Shown one piece after another: positions 12,001 to 27,000 of a DNA stretch of 64,000 bases (within the stretch, counting starts at the first letter, position 1; every line of letters begins with the position of its first letter). The position numbers and the translations under genes are program-made. The stretch lies in NCBI GenBank assembly GCA_958510875.1, contig OY294067.1:59966039-60030038 (forward strand). The letters are read 5' to 3'. A model generated the notes under the pieces. That model did not search any database and was not told the DNA's origin. It was given only the letters and a program-made list of their open reading frames with translations. This stretch comes from Endomychus coccineus (taxonomy: Eukaryota; Arthropoda; Insecta; Coleoptera; Endomychidae).

Positions 12001-15000
12001 TCTTTAAGATTTTAAATGTTTTTCACACCTTTGACTGGGATAATTGTAAAATTACCACTTTGGCATTTAAAAATCAAATCGTCATGTAACTCTTAATGAT
12101 ACGTAATAGTTAAGATTATTCAGGATTCATGAATGCTGCTGTCAGTTCACTTTGGCATTTAAAAAAAAAATGGTATTTGGGCACTCTTTATTGATGACCT
12201 AAATGACTAAAACATTTCACTCGGGGGTTTTCGAGGTCGCTGATCACGATTCCGAAGTTAGATTTACCATTTTTCACCGCGGTAGCTAGAAATTGGCTAA
12301 CTTTATGTCCCAAAAACGGTCAAATTTAATAATTTCGCAGTTTTTGTTGAAATTGACTAAAACTTTTCACTCAGGGGTTTTCGAGGTCGTTGATCACGAT
12401 TCCGAAGTTAGATTGACCATTTTCCACCGCGGTAGCTAGAAATTGGCCAACATTATGTCCCAAAAATGGTCAAACTTAATAATTTAGCAGTTTTTGTTGA
12501 AATTGACTAAAACAGTTCACTCGGGAGTTTTCGAGGTCGCTGATCACGATTCCGAAGTTAGATGTCCATTTTCCACCGCGGTAGCTAGAAATTGGCCAAT
12601 TTTATGTCAGAAAAATGGATAAATTAGATAATTTCGTAATTTTTGTTGAAATTGGCGCTGCTATCAAAAGTCAGGGAATTTATCCGTGACTGTAAATCAT
12701 TTGTTTCATATCCAATATCAAATGACTTCCGAGTGAAATTTTCTAGCCATTTTCAACAAAAATTACGAAATTATCTAATTTATCCATTTTTCTGACATAA
12801 AATTGGCCAATTTCTAGCTACCACGGTGGCAAATGGCAAATCTAACTTCGGAAACGTGATCAGCGACCTCCAAAACCCCCCGAGTGAAATGTTTTAGTCA
12901 TTTTCAACAAAAATTACGAAATTATTAAATTTGGCTATTTTTCAGACATATAATTGGCCAATTTCTAGATACTGCGGTCGAAAATGGTAAATCTAACTTC
13001 GGAATCCTGATCAGCGACCCCGAAAACCCCCGAGTGGAGTTTTCCAGCCAATTTTGGCAATACTTACCAATTTTACAAATTTTACAATAAATTTTCCCAT
13101 GAAAATTGGCCAATTTCCGGTTTAACAGGTGAAAACTGGTCGAGCGACTAGATCTTAAAGTTCAATATCGTTCAGTCTCCGTCCAGGAACGATTTGCAAA
13201 AAAATTAAGTTGATTGGTCTGTTTGGAAAAAATTCCGAGCTTTTTTGCTAAATTGACTCGACTATTAGTATTTTCCATAGTGTGACCCATTTAGATTGGA
13301 AACACCCCTGTAAAATTTTAAGTTATAATATCACAGGGGTATTTTCAACCATTTTTTTTTCAATTGTCAAGTAATGAATGGTCTACCTACTACGGGACAA
13401 AATTTGAAACGTCAATTCCAATTTTCAAGGCATAATACGATACTTTTTCGTAGTCGTAAATGGAGAATGCTGATTTTTTTTTATTACAAAAAATTACCAC
13501 TCCACTGAATTCAGAGTGCCTCCACTAGCCAAACAAAATGTTTAAATTAGCATAAGCATCATTTAATGAAAGTAACAGAATTACATTTAACTTAACATAC
13601 AATTAACTAATAATTAGACCTAATATTTCAATTTAAATCTTAGTTGCCATTTAAATGGTGATACTGTTTGACACTTCAGTGTCAATGTAAATTTATGAAT
13701 ACTATTGGCAACAATATTCACTTACAGTTCTTTTAATTATTTTGTGTCATGGCTGCAAGATTAGGTGTGAGAGAATAAATTGAAATTATACGTCTGGGAG
13801 ATGACGATAGAAGTGCCAGAGGGGTTTGTAGAGTATTTTATGAAAGCCATGCAGATCATCCTAATATTAGTTGCGATACGGTGAATAAAATAAAGAAAAT
13901 ATTCAATGAAACTGGTGCAATAGCAAGACTGCTTTCAAGAAGTAATCCTGTACAAAGAAGAAACATGAATGATCAAATTATTTTAGTATATTTTAGAAAT
14001 AATCCTAATGCCAGTTTAGATTTAAATATGCCTGGAGAAACTATTCGGCGCTGTCTTAAGGCAAAACAATATGAAACCTTTCAAACCAAAATTTTTACAC
14101 ACTTTGGAAGAAGACGACGAAGAAAAACGTATGGAATATTGTTTACGGGCCCGAAGGGAATATTTAAGCAATAGTAGTTTTCTGAATAAAATTTGTTGAT
14201 TACCGATGAAGCAACTTTCACTACAAACGGAGTAGTTATCATCAGAAAATTGTCGTTATTGGGCGAGGGAAATCATCATTGGATAATAAATTGTAAAAGC
14301 CAGTATTCTAAAAAAATTAAACATCGACTTGTGGGATGCCATTCAAGAGCTTCCAAATAATGAACAATTGAATTTATTTCTCCAGTTAGATGGATGTTGA
14401 GTTTATTATGCCAGAGCTGTGCGGCAATGGCTGAAGGAACATTTTTCAAGTCGATGGACAGGCCGTGATAGTCCGTTGATGAATTGGCCACCCAGATCTC
14501 CAGAACTCTCAAGACTTCTCACACAAAAGTTTTACAAAATCGACCAAGAGAAATATTCGTAAGCGCTACGACAAATATGTCCAACTAGATGGTGGATTAG
14601 TAGAGGCAACTAGGATCTAAATTGAAATTAAGTTTTGCACTACATTAAAATTTTCTAATAATTATTAAGTTAAGTTTGTTAAATTATTCAGTTTTATTAA
14701 TAGTTAATTGCGTGTAAAGTTAAATGTTTTTGTTTTGATTAAATGTTTATGCTATTTCTGTTCTTAGATGATACGAGATAATAAAAGAAAATGTTAGGTA
14801 TTATTGGATTATTTATAATTAACAATTATTTACAAAATGTTTAAATTTATTTATATTGATTAGCCTTCAATCGCAAAAATGATTCCTTCTATTTTGATTT
14901 ATATTGGTACTCAATTTAAACTTTTTAATCTGTTTTTTCCTAAAATACGTTGTTTTTAATTTCATGATATTTCTTCCGCTTCATTTTTGGTTTATCTCCG

Positions 15001-18000
15001 AAGATGGTATAATTTCTTTGATGAAATAATATTTTTTTGTAACTGAATTATATATTTTAATTTAAATTTTACCTTAGCAAATTAAGATTCATATATTCAT
15101 TATAATAAAGAGATACTAAAGTACCTTATCTAAGTCCACTAGATTTTTTGTCTCAATTGACAATGAGCAATGGGTCTGCCGGGAAGCTTCTATATAGACA
15201 ACGATGCCATCCAAATTAATCAATTTAAAAAAAATCTGATATATATTATTTCAGATTCCCATGCAGGAGAGAGAGGAAAATCTGTCGTAATTACGCCAGA
15301 ATTGTTGGTGTTTGAAGGTATATTGAACAACTTGACAAACAGAGAATGCGTTAGAGATACAAAGATTGTGCTGGATTCAATACAAAAACGAGAAAAATGG
15401 GCATTACAATGTAAGTATAAGATCTATAGCGGCTACTAATCGTATTTCTTCGTTGATGCAGAAGTGATATTCAAAATAATTTTCGCCTTTCTGTTTCGAA
15501 TAATAATAATTAAAGCTATTTCATCACATACAACTACACTATAAATAAGAAATATTCACCCTTATACAATAAAAATACTCATAAAGTACTTTGACCTTTG
15601 GGGTGGTACGATGTGGTCCTGAGAGAACTGATTCAATCTGCTCATGGGAAACTTACTCTATTTCTATATTTCTATGATAGAAGCACGTGTTACATGTCGC
15701 TAATGGAAGTTGACAAATATAGAGGACCATAGAAGCTTGTTTAGGTTTAGGTTTTATTTGTTTTGACGGAATTGACGGAAAGCTACATATAACAAGCTTG
15801 TAACAGTTTTGTAAGTGTTTTAAAATAAACCTAACTCAAATAGGAAGCTTGTAAACTTGTATTCAACATTATTGATGTATACCTAACCCTTTTTTTTTGG
15901 TCAACTATTTATTGGTGGGAGAGGACGCATATTAACAAATTGGCGAGAATTGTCCTCGGTACGTCTCTGAGTTTTAATTTTGCCAAATTCCAACTGTTTG
16001 AAAAGAGTAACCATTGGGCTCAAACGTCATTCCGCCATTGAAACACACCGGTTCATAATAAAGACGATCTACTGAATCATATTCGAAAAGCTTGAAATGA
16101 AATAAATAATAACATGCTGATTTGAAGAAGATCATTAAGAAATCGATGTTGAAGTCAATGAATATGATTTTGAGCATTTATTATGAATTATCACTTTTTA
16201 TCGTTACCATAATTATGAATTCAAATCAAAACCTTTTTATCAAAAATACTTTTTCGATTTGAATAAATTGAAAACTTTTTATTTGTATACATTAATATTC
16301 TCCGACTATTGGCTTAGAAGTTTAGCGAATTTAAATGCGAACAAAACCTCATAAAATTTGTTATTTAGTAAAATTAAGGTGTACCAAGTTTGAACTGACA
16401 ATCTTCATTTGCTTAGAAAATAATGAAAAAATGTAATAATTTTTCCAAATTTGTATTTCGAAAACGTGTTTTAGAAAAATGTTGTATCAAACACCTCTAT
16501 TATTTTCAGATGTTCTATCATTGACCAAAGTTATGAACGAAAAAACGGGAACACTCTGTATAAGTACCTATGATTCAAAACATCTCTGCGTCCGATCTAC
16601 TTATCATGTATATCAAGTTCCTAAATTACCAAATTAAATTCACTAAAATAATAATGATGATTCTGGGGAATACGTTCTCTATAATTCTATATTATTATTA
16701 TTATTAATATAAGAATTGCGAAAAAGCTTCCACCTTACAACATTAAAGTTTCTACTAATTGAGTAATGGTAACTGATAATTATTGATGCTCTCAGGATAA
16801 ATTATTGACCTAGCACATTGTTAGAGGAAGTTCTTTTGGAATATACCATAATTTAGGTCGTTAATTGATAACTTATTTCGTGTTCTTTTGTTCTGGTTAT
16901 AATCATTCCAATCAAATTATCTTAATAACAGTTCCGCCTAAAATAAAGACAAATTATGAGATAATTACAATGTTATCCCAATGTTAATTAATTTATGAGT
17001 CACTATAAATAAGAAATAATTCCCCTTATCCAGTAAAAGTACTGTTAAAGTACTGAGGACCTGTCAACTACCAAGTAGCCATCATCAGAGTAACCTAATT
17101 TAGAAATCAAAATGTGTCTGCTTAAATACAATTTGAGCTCGAAATAAATCGAAATTTAAAAATTACTTTTTCCTTTATACATTTTCATCTCTTCTATATT
17201 ACCTAGATATTTGTCCGTACTGTGTTTTAAAAGTGATAAATTTTCTTGAGAAATGGTGTGACCTGTATTCAAAATATGTTCGGCTAACGCTGATTTTTTA
17301 CCATTATTTTTCTTTATATTGTCAAAATGTTTTTTCTACTTTGACCCACATAGCGTTTTTAACACTCACAATCTATTTAGCAAATTCCGGATTTGTCGAA
17401 GTCGGAAACTTTATCAAAGATGTTGCTTAAACGTGTTTTTAGCTTTTTCTTACATCTATAAACTGGTTGTATTGGAAATTTAGAAAAAAAATTATGAAAT
17501 TTATTTATTATTAAAGAATAAGTGAAACTTTTAAATTTTATTGAACTATTTGGAGGTAATGGCTGTAATTTACGTAGCTTCAAATAATTCAATAAAATTC
17601 AAAAATTTTACTTATCATCCTTTAGTAGTTAATAAATTCTATAATTTGTTTTCTAAATTTGCAATAAAACCAGTTTATAGATGTAAGGACTATCTAAAAA
17701 ACCGTTTAGGCAACACATTTGATAAAGTTTCCGACTTCGACAAATCCGAACATTTTGCCCATATAAAGAAAAATAATGGGGAAAAATCAGAGTTAGCCGA
17801 ACATATTTTGAATAGAGGTCCTACCATTTCTCAAGAAACTTAATCACTTTTAATTCATAGTACGGACAATTATCCAGGTAATTTTTAGCTACATTAAAGA
17901 AAGTTATTCCGAAAGTTCATAATTCACCTATAAAGAATGAGTCTAGAATGTGTATGTAACAAAATCTGAAGCAGGATGAAGCGGAGGGTGGGGGTTAATT

Positions 18001-21000
18001 GTACCAGAGCCGGATTTAGAGGTCTGGAGGCCTCGGGGCAACAGAGGGGGGAGGCCCCCTGGCCACAAATTATTTGCCTGATTGGAGTGAACAAATATAG
18101 ATCAATGATTTCTGTTAATATTTAAGAACAATATAATCATGTTTGTTCAAAGGTAAATGTGAAACGGCGAAAAAAAAATATCAAAGGAAAAGTTGTTTTC
18201 TAGTGTTTACTAGTCGAAATTTAGAAGATTTTTTTCCGAAGTCTATTGTGGGGGCCCCTCTTTTCTGGAGGCCCTGGGGCTGTAGCCCCGGTTGCCCTCC
18301 CCAAAATCTGGCGTTGAATTGCACCAACCCTGTCCCCCTGGCTGCACCATTGAATTTTAAGAATAAAGAGAGTGTATAAGAACTTATTTCAAAATCAGTT
18401 TCACATTTTCTTCCCTCAAAGAAGAAGACAAACTTTGCAATTGTATCTTTAAATATATGATTTTGATTTTTTTTAGTGTTTGAATCAACGCCAAAATTCC
18501 CAACTGGACTTCTGTTTGGAAACTATTATCTGCTTGGTAACTTTGATGAGTGCATAAACACGAAACACGATGTCAGTGATAATAAAATTCAAGGTCAATA
18601 TTGCTTGGCTGATGTACAAGTAGAAACTAATAAGAGTTCATCGATTAATAATATCCGACGAAGTCAGGTAATAAGATGCCTATATTGGCTTCCGTATTTT
18701 ATTTAATCAAGACTAATTCTATGAATGACCAATACGAGTAATTCGGTGCTGTAGGCTGTGACCTGAGTAAACTAGATTATGTAATCGACCTTATATTGTA
18801 TTGCTTTGTAGAGAGTTATATAAGCCTTGAAAGACATATATTTCATGAGGTCGTAATACTGGAAATAGTGACATCCATTTTGTGAATCCTGAATTCTTCA
18901 AAGTCGGAATCCGGAATTTACAAAATAGATTGTGTTGACCAAACTAGAAAGATTATTCTAACTCTGTATAAAGAACATTTTGCTCATATAAAGAAAAATA
19001 ATAGTGAAACATCAGCGTCAGCTGAACAAATTTTAAATAAATAAAGGTTACACCATTTCTCAAGAAAGTTTCTCACTTTTAAAACACAGTAAGGACAAAT
19101 TTGTAAGTAATTCAGTAGGGATGGAAATGTATAAACGAAAAGGCACGAAATACGCTCTACGGTTGCACTTAGGTGGTGCTTATATTAAATGAGTATTCAC
19201 TATTTACTCGGCCGACTAATGTCACCTAGCAACTATTTCGTCTCTGGAGCGGTATTGCAAACATGTGGCGTTACACGGCTAATAAGCCAATGGGAGTGAA
19301 AATAACATTTAATCAAGCGAAAACATGGTGTTCAATTTCTGTTTACCTCTGGTGCCAGTTGGTTTTGAATACAATATAGGTAGAATATTCATATCTGTTG
19401 GTACTACAATTATAAATACGTGACTTAATTGTCTTGGATTCTTACCGATCTGTAATATGGGAAACAACTAGAACCTTGGGTAATAACTCGGCTGATATCG
19501 AATTGCAAAGATGAGATACATTCACGAAAAATAGTTTCATAGGTATGATTCGTTTGGCTTCAACATGATGAAAACAAAGGTTGTCAACAGTTAAACAGAG
19601 GTAGAAATATGTCTTTATGTTTCCATTTATTTCAGATGAATGCGAGATTCGATATTACTAACATAACGCTCCATTGGAGCATTTGCGTTCCTGCTTCTTG
19701 TTCAGTTAGGGACACAGAAGTTTTCCTTCGAGGTTTATTCAATACTATAGGCGACTTTGAAGAGGTTTCTATAAATGTACATGAAAAGAATTGTCATTCT
19801 ACGATGTCTGTACCGTTTACGGTTTTAGAGTATATATACGGGTAAGTGGTGCAGCATACACTATAAATGAAAATCATTTCATTGAATATAATTGAAAGCC
19901 ATATGTTTTCAAATTAGAATAAGCATTTTTATGAATAGAGTAGAGACAGGAAATAAATGTAACGACTTTTAAGGTTTTATTAGGTTCGATTTCTATTATA
20001 TTTAAACGATCACAAGACATGTAAAACACATTATGTTTTTTTGGACATAGATTGATTTTATAGGTCTAAACCGTAACGAATCGAGAAGAAATAAAATTGT
20101 CATACAAAATTTATAAATTGCCCTGTTCCATTTGTCAGTCGAAATAAAGGGATTTTAATCCCTCCATCCAGTGGGGTAGTGAGGGTTTACGAGGACAACT
20201 TCCCCCCTCCCCGAAATTTTCAATATGTTTGAAATATTTTAATACTTTAAAATTCAACTCTGATGTATTAGCCCCCGTAAATTTTTCTTACTACGCCACT
20301 GCCTCCATCCTGTAAGTACTTGATTATGTTGTAGGTTGTAGGCTCCCTATTATGATTCTGTAAGAATATTGACAGCGTTCAACAATAAAAATGAACATAA
20401 GTCTTTTGAACACTTTTTGTCTAAGTTATTAGTTCTGCAGTTTGAATCATTCAAATAAACAAGTCCCCGACCAAATTCAAAAGCTGTAACTACAGTTTCG
20501 AGTTACATTGTCATTATAAAACTATGTCACTATTTCTACTTCTTCAGAAGTATACCTTGGAATAAGTGTACCTATAATAAAATTTATTTTTGATAGTTCT
20601 ATATTGCTAGTTCTAGATGTGTAATCGAATTTATACCGTCCCTTCTTTTTCATTTTGTAGGATTACCGTTGGAGTGGTTTTACTATTCACCGCGTTATCC
20701 ACAGGATATGATAATATTTCTTCCCGTATGGCTGCAAAAGATTTGGGAGCCATTAAACCACAAAACACGAGCATTATGAAGCAATTGTGCCTATGTTTTT
20801 CTGTGACACGAAATGTGGGGAAGTGGAAGAACACGAAGCGAACTGATCTGAATCTAGACTGCTTTGCGGGAATTAAAACGATATCTATGTTTTTTATTCT
20901 GTGTGGACATAGTCTTGTATTTGCCGAAGGTGGACCAGTAATCAATCGTAATTATTGGGAGAAGGTGAGAATATGAATATATATTAATTTTGAATATGAT

Positions 21001-24000
21001 ATAGTTTTCCAATTTGTTTTGCACAGAGTGTGGGGCCCATCAAAGATGGAAATACCCCCATAACAATATTTATAACTCGATTTTGATAAACAAAGACTCA
21101 GAAGATAGAGAAAAACTTTCTGTATGCTGGGGCAATTGTTTTCTACGGTCATCCGACCGAGGCTTATTATAGCATTTGTCACAGATCGAGAAAAATCGGC
21201 TTTCTTCAAAATGGGTACAAACTCAATTTAATAAAAAGATAACCATTATTAATCATTTATTGGTGTAAAAAATATTAGTTATACTACATTAAAACAGTGA
21301 CTGTGGGTAAGGCGTATCTGCTTGCTAATCTGGGCCAGTGGGTCTGTGCGTCTATGTCTCGCGGTCATGCAAAACATTTGGGATTGAGCTGCTGATCCTC
21401 CGACTGAAGCAGGGTACGATAGTACCTGCTGTCTGGGTTCAAACACCAGACGTCCTCATTACCCAGAGGACGGGCTGGGAGAATAAAGACTCCAGACTAC
21501 TTCCGCCTAGGGTACTCATATGGGTCATAGACGTGTCCGATACTGGGGAGTCTAGAGGAGTCGGAGTCTACTCGTTATGCTCAGAAGGGACTTCTCCCCT
21601 AGGTTCTCACGTAACCGTTTTCCAGGCCGAGGTCTGCGCAGTCCGGAACTGTGCCCTGAAAAATCTGAGACTAAACTACCGAGGTAGGCCGCTATATATC
21701 TACACTGACAGCCGAGCGACGAAGTGGACCCACATAATGACTTCTAGGCTTGTTTTGGAGTGCAGGGAGACCCTGGCCGAATCAGCCAGAAGGAACAAAC
21801 TTCAGCTGGTATGGGTACCCGGCCACTCTGGCATGAAAAGAAACAAAATGACCGATGAATTGGCCAAACGTGGTTCCCTAGGCATCAGCGTTCGGAATCT
21901 CATCGACCACCGATCTCCATCCTCTCAGAGAGCTACTGGATAGACAGTGGCTGTCGGCTTGGTAGAGTGCCGCCGGTATGAGGCAGGCGAAGCTTCACAT
22001 CGCAGAGTTCTTGCCCACACGCTGAAAAACTGCTTCTCATACCCTTATAGAATGTCCAGCACTGGCTTCTCTTAGGTTACAGCACATCGGCAGCGCATAC
22101 ATGTCGCCTGTGGCCATAAGTGACATCATTCCATACAGCCTTAGATCTGCTGAGCTGAGTCTTGTATCAAGGGGCGCACTATGAACCCAATCAAGCGGTC
22201 CAAGTTCTCTGGACTTGTCCGCCCCCGTTTTGATTGATTGTTTGATATACATTTCGAAGAAGTTTATTGAGAAAATCAGACTAAATCCTGGAAGCTTCCA
22301 CAAGCCCATGATTAATTTCAATATATTTATCATACCTTCTTAGTGTTCTGTTAGACATTTCTCAGTAACTGTGGAGTTATCTCTACTCACGCGTTGCGTA
22401 TGTGCGACCTAAGATCTGCAATGTTCTGAGCGCTATGTAAGTAAAGACTTCATTTTTAATCGTCCCCCGCAGAAAAACTCTAGGGAGGGAATATCGTAAG
22501 ACTCAAGCCTAAGATACCATTTGATTAATGACATGTTGCGACATTGATTCTCAAATTGTAAATTTAACCATTGCCACACATAAGCGGTGTTATGAACAGG
22601 ACTACCATGGTTGAAAATAAATTTTTGTTGGACAAGCGAGTGGTAAATCGCTTGAAGCCAGTGATTTCCATAAAAATGCCGACTATAAGCTCAGAAATTT
22701 GCCGACAACATTGTCAACAATGATGATATAATTTGTTTGTAAAGGTTAGACAATGTGAGTAAATTGTAGATGAATTGTAAATGGAGAGGATATTGTGGAA
22801 TAAAAAAAACCAACAATGATAAGTGACAATTTTATTGACAAGCAATTTTTGTTGAATAATTGGATCAATTATTCAGACATTTAAGAAACATGGTACGCAA
22901 AAATCATTATTAAACAATAAAATATAAAGCATAAAGCCGAGTCAAATTTTTACTTTACGGTGTTTCACAAAAGGGACCACTGCCTAAACACTTCATGGAT
23001 GTCCATTTTATCTACTTTATCTTTTGATGAATAAAGTATCATGTGTGTTAGTTTTTATGGCATTAGAGTAATCGATTCAATAGATTGTTATTGCTTTCGG
23101 AAGGAATAGAACATTGTTATATAATCATACAATTACGACTTACTTTAAAACTTTTTTTCAATCAATGTATTCGTACTGATAATATTTTAATATTTCTTTG
23201 ATATCGGCACTCCTTCGGCAACGTGTTCTCGTATTCTAGTACCAGAACGCAATGGAAGCACGTTTGACGTTTCTTATTCTGGTCCTTAGGTCCTTGTGAA
23301 TGCTTGTCAATTAAGGTTAAGTTTCCTTCTCAGGTTTGTGCTATAGTTATATTTAACGAAGCAGACAACGCCAACTCGTCTAAGTCATGTGCTTGAGTCG
23401 GCGTTACCGATTGGTTGCTTTCGGAGTGTTCCTCAAGAATATCTGTCTCTTTCTAGTGCATTCGGAAGAATAGGAAGAGAAAGTTTCATTAGAGTGACTC
23501 GCATGACATCGGTGCGCGCGAAGATTTAAAATGTATTCCTGTTTTTGTAACATGTTTTCAGGGATGACGATTTTTTCGGGAATAATAAAAATGTTGCTAA
23601 TGCCATTGCTGAAAATTCTGAAAATGCCGACTCCTGAAAAATATGGGGGGTGAGACACCCCCCACACACCCCTTTCGCGACGCCCCTGTTTAAAGCGCTC
23701 ATTACTTCTTGCTGGAGAAATTTCAAAATATGTTTGCTCATCGAATGCCCATGTATCAAAAAAAAAATAAAAGAAAAAAAAAGATTTTCATGCCTCGAAA
23801 TGTACCATTGTAGTATAGCAGTGAAAATTATAGTATATGCAGTTCGTTTGCCCATCGGATTCCCTTGTATATCCTCTCAACGATTTTGTTTGCTTACCCT
23901 CCAAAAAAACTGCCATACTTTAAGATCATTGCTATACTTCAATGGTAAAAATTTCTTCTATAGATACTTCTATTCGGAGGATGGGCAAATAGAATAAACA

Positions 24001-27000
24001 AAATCGTTGGGAGGGCAGACAAGAACATTCGATGGGTATTGCCATACTATGGCTATAGTATAATACACTGGTAATTTTCGAGCCATGTAATATTCCTCTT
24101 TTCGATAACTTATTTTTAGAGAGTGGGCAAACAAAATCATTTGGTGAGCATTCGTTGAGCAAACGAACTGCCATATTTTAGGTAGAATGCTAAAATAACA
24201 ATATTTCTAGCAAGGTCTGACAACCTTTTCCTATAACTTCATAAATCTTTAACATCTGGTTCGAAAGTGGATACTTGAGCTTACTATAGTTTGGTTGCAG
24301 TCTTATTCAAACATCGCATGAGATGACTTCAATTATTAGAAATAGATTGCTATGCAGTGGCTTCTTGATACATATTCATATATTTAAATAAAATATTAAT
24401 TAAACAGCGACGTGGGACGTGGGCATTTTTAATTGAAATTAATGCGATAAGGACTCTTTGTGCTTGATACAATTAGTTTTAAGAAATCCGGTCTTAGACA
24501 GTACGTCTTCTGATGATGGTCGTAAGACCGAAAGTACGTAAAGATGAAAATAATAAGGATATGTGTTAGTGTGAACTACTTCCCGAGAATTTATATATAA
24601 GTCATACCTGGGTTAAGAATCATTATACTGTATATTTATTTTGAATTTTAGTCAAGCGTCTACCTTTGGAATGGTGTGTTTTTGAATAACCCACTTTTAG
24701 TGGATACATTCTTGTTAGTGAGTGGATTTTTGACCTGCTTTCTTCTATTGGTCGAATTCGAGAAACGGAAAGGAGGAGTGAACTTTTTAGTACTGTTTTG
24801 CGCTCGATTTATAAGGTGAGTACTTAGATATAAATAAAGAAACGAACATTCTTATTTTGTTTTAAAACATTTCCAACATTTCGTATTCAATAGTTTTATT
24901 TCATTATTGCACTTATATGTTTATGTTTGTCAGTTTGTGAGAATATGTAACATGCTACCGTTAAATAATACAAAAAGAAACTGATATGAACAAACATAAT
25001 TTAAATCCGATTGCAATAAACTTGTACTTAATAACCCAGAAATGTTTATGAAAAAAAGATTTCTAAGAAAAGCCGAACATATAGTTTCAACTTGCCCCGT
25101 TAGGGCGTCAATTGTAACACTACCCGGGGCAAATTGTAACAGGGTTAAATTAACATTTATAATTTTTCTTAAATAAAGAATATTAATTAAAAGAATACGT
25201 AGGTACCTAATAAAGGTTACCTGTTCCTTCACCAAATGTTTTTTTTCAATTAGGCGCCAGTATCATAGTCTCAGTTAAAACACTTAAAACATAAGGAAAC
25301 CTTCCATCCAATCTTCATGAGACCAAAATTTGCAAAGGAAATACATAATCAATTTCTCTTTTGATCTATAATATGACTGTAGGGCTCAGTACAAATTAAA
25401 CAGAAACATTTTTCATCAGAACCAAAACGGCTTTCTTTACAATTTGAATGTTTTTATTTTTTAACTCTTTCGGTTTTTTATTTACGGAATATTTTGTTCT
25501 CATCCAACGCACCATTTTTCGGTGTGTCTGTTAGAACTGTCTAATTTTTTTTTTACCCCGTGTAATGTTTGTTTATTTCATCTGCTTTGGTGAGCGGTTT
25601 TGGGGAAAATATTGCCTGTTTTGACTGGTTTTAAGATAGGTTCTTGGTTATTATTAGAATTTTGCTGATAAGTTAGCAACTAAAGTTTTTATAAAGCGAG
25701 GTAAAGGTGGCATTAAAACCCAATTGTAACAAAATTTCTTCTATTTAATATAAACCAAGAAAACAAATTTTAATGCAATGCATATACTTGCAAATTAAAA
25801 AATTAAGGAAAAGCAAAATTTACTTATGTGATATATGTGTCTGCATTGGATTCATACCTCAAGCTGGTCCTAGATGACTCCTATATTCGGCGTTTAGGCA
25901 AATATTCGGCATATTATATTATATGGGAAATCGTGCGCACTACCATATTTCAAAATCGGCGGGTGATATACGTATCGTAGCTAGTGCCTTATATCATACA
26001 TATAAAGATCAAGAATGGATAACTTGAATGACGAATGTCGTAATTTAGCTCTAAGAATTGTAAGGTGTTTCTATCTCTTTCTAATTTGTTGGAAGAGAGA
26101 ACAGACTATTACAAACAGGATAAAACCACCGCCGCTCGCTTAGACCTAGTTAAATTAATAACATTGCTCTTATGGGCTCCGAGTATTCTATTCTTGATCT
26201 CTATGATCATACATCGCGCCATTAAATTTGACAGCCTGAAAATGTGAATATTGCGATAACATTTATACCACAGAAAATAAGGCTGTGAGTCAACAATCCT
26301 TGTCTAACTGTTTTATAATAATTACTGTCTGTAAATGTGTTATTAACTACCTATTGGAGTGTACTATATATCGTCGCTTAAGATGCAATACCTCTTAACC
26401 CACACTTCATGCCAAAACAACATTTTGGCTTCATTGGACTCATGGGATGTATGTTTATGTATATGCAAAATCTCATAAGCCACTGTTTTATAATAAATTC
26501 AGTAGTTTAGAAATAAGAAATCTTGTATCCCACAAACTTAATTGCAATACCACCTAAGCCACGTGTTCCCACCATTTCTGCGGTTTAAGAGATATTGCAA
26601 TTTGAAGCAAAACATTGTATCCCACAATGAAGCGACGGTATTGTGGTTTACGAGGTATTGAATCAGTCGACCTTGGAAATCGATAGAAGTAACCCGCATT
26701 TATCCTAACCTAACAATATTCTGTCATTGTTCTTTCGTGATTAAAAAATTATTGTGCTTCTGCTTTTTATATGAAATGGATATTAAATATAATCTTCCAA
26801 TATCTACACGAAGTAAATTGCTTGTTGATATGTGTATAAAACCCACAGGTAAGCAGCTAATTTTGATATTATTTAATTTATTAATTATAACTGTCCGCTC
26901 TTAATATACAATAATCTCCATGGATTCGTATTTTATTTGAAATTTGATTTTGGTTGTATAAGGGATAAGACGTTTGAACCAGTTTATTTTTTCCAGAACG

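Noticed and set aside
18143..18379. Open frame across 18143-18379
   Set aside because: It overlaps the hAT-type MITE (18005-18316) and has no family resemblance.
20631..20945. Open frame of ~104 codons on the minus strand
   Set aside because: It lies antisense to exon 5 of the nrf-6-like gene, which is confirmed by phase and domain content.
23404..23855. Several overlapping open frames on both strands
   Set aside because: They fall in palindromic intronic repeats, have low complexity and show no conserved motif.
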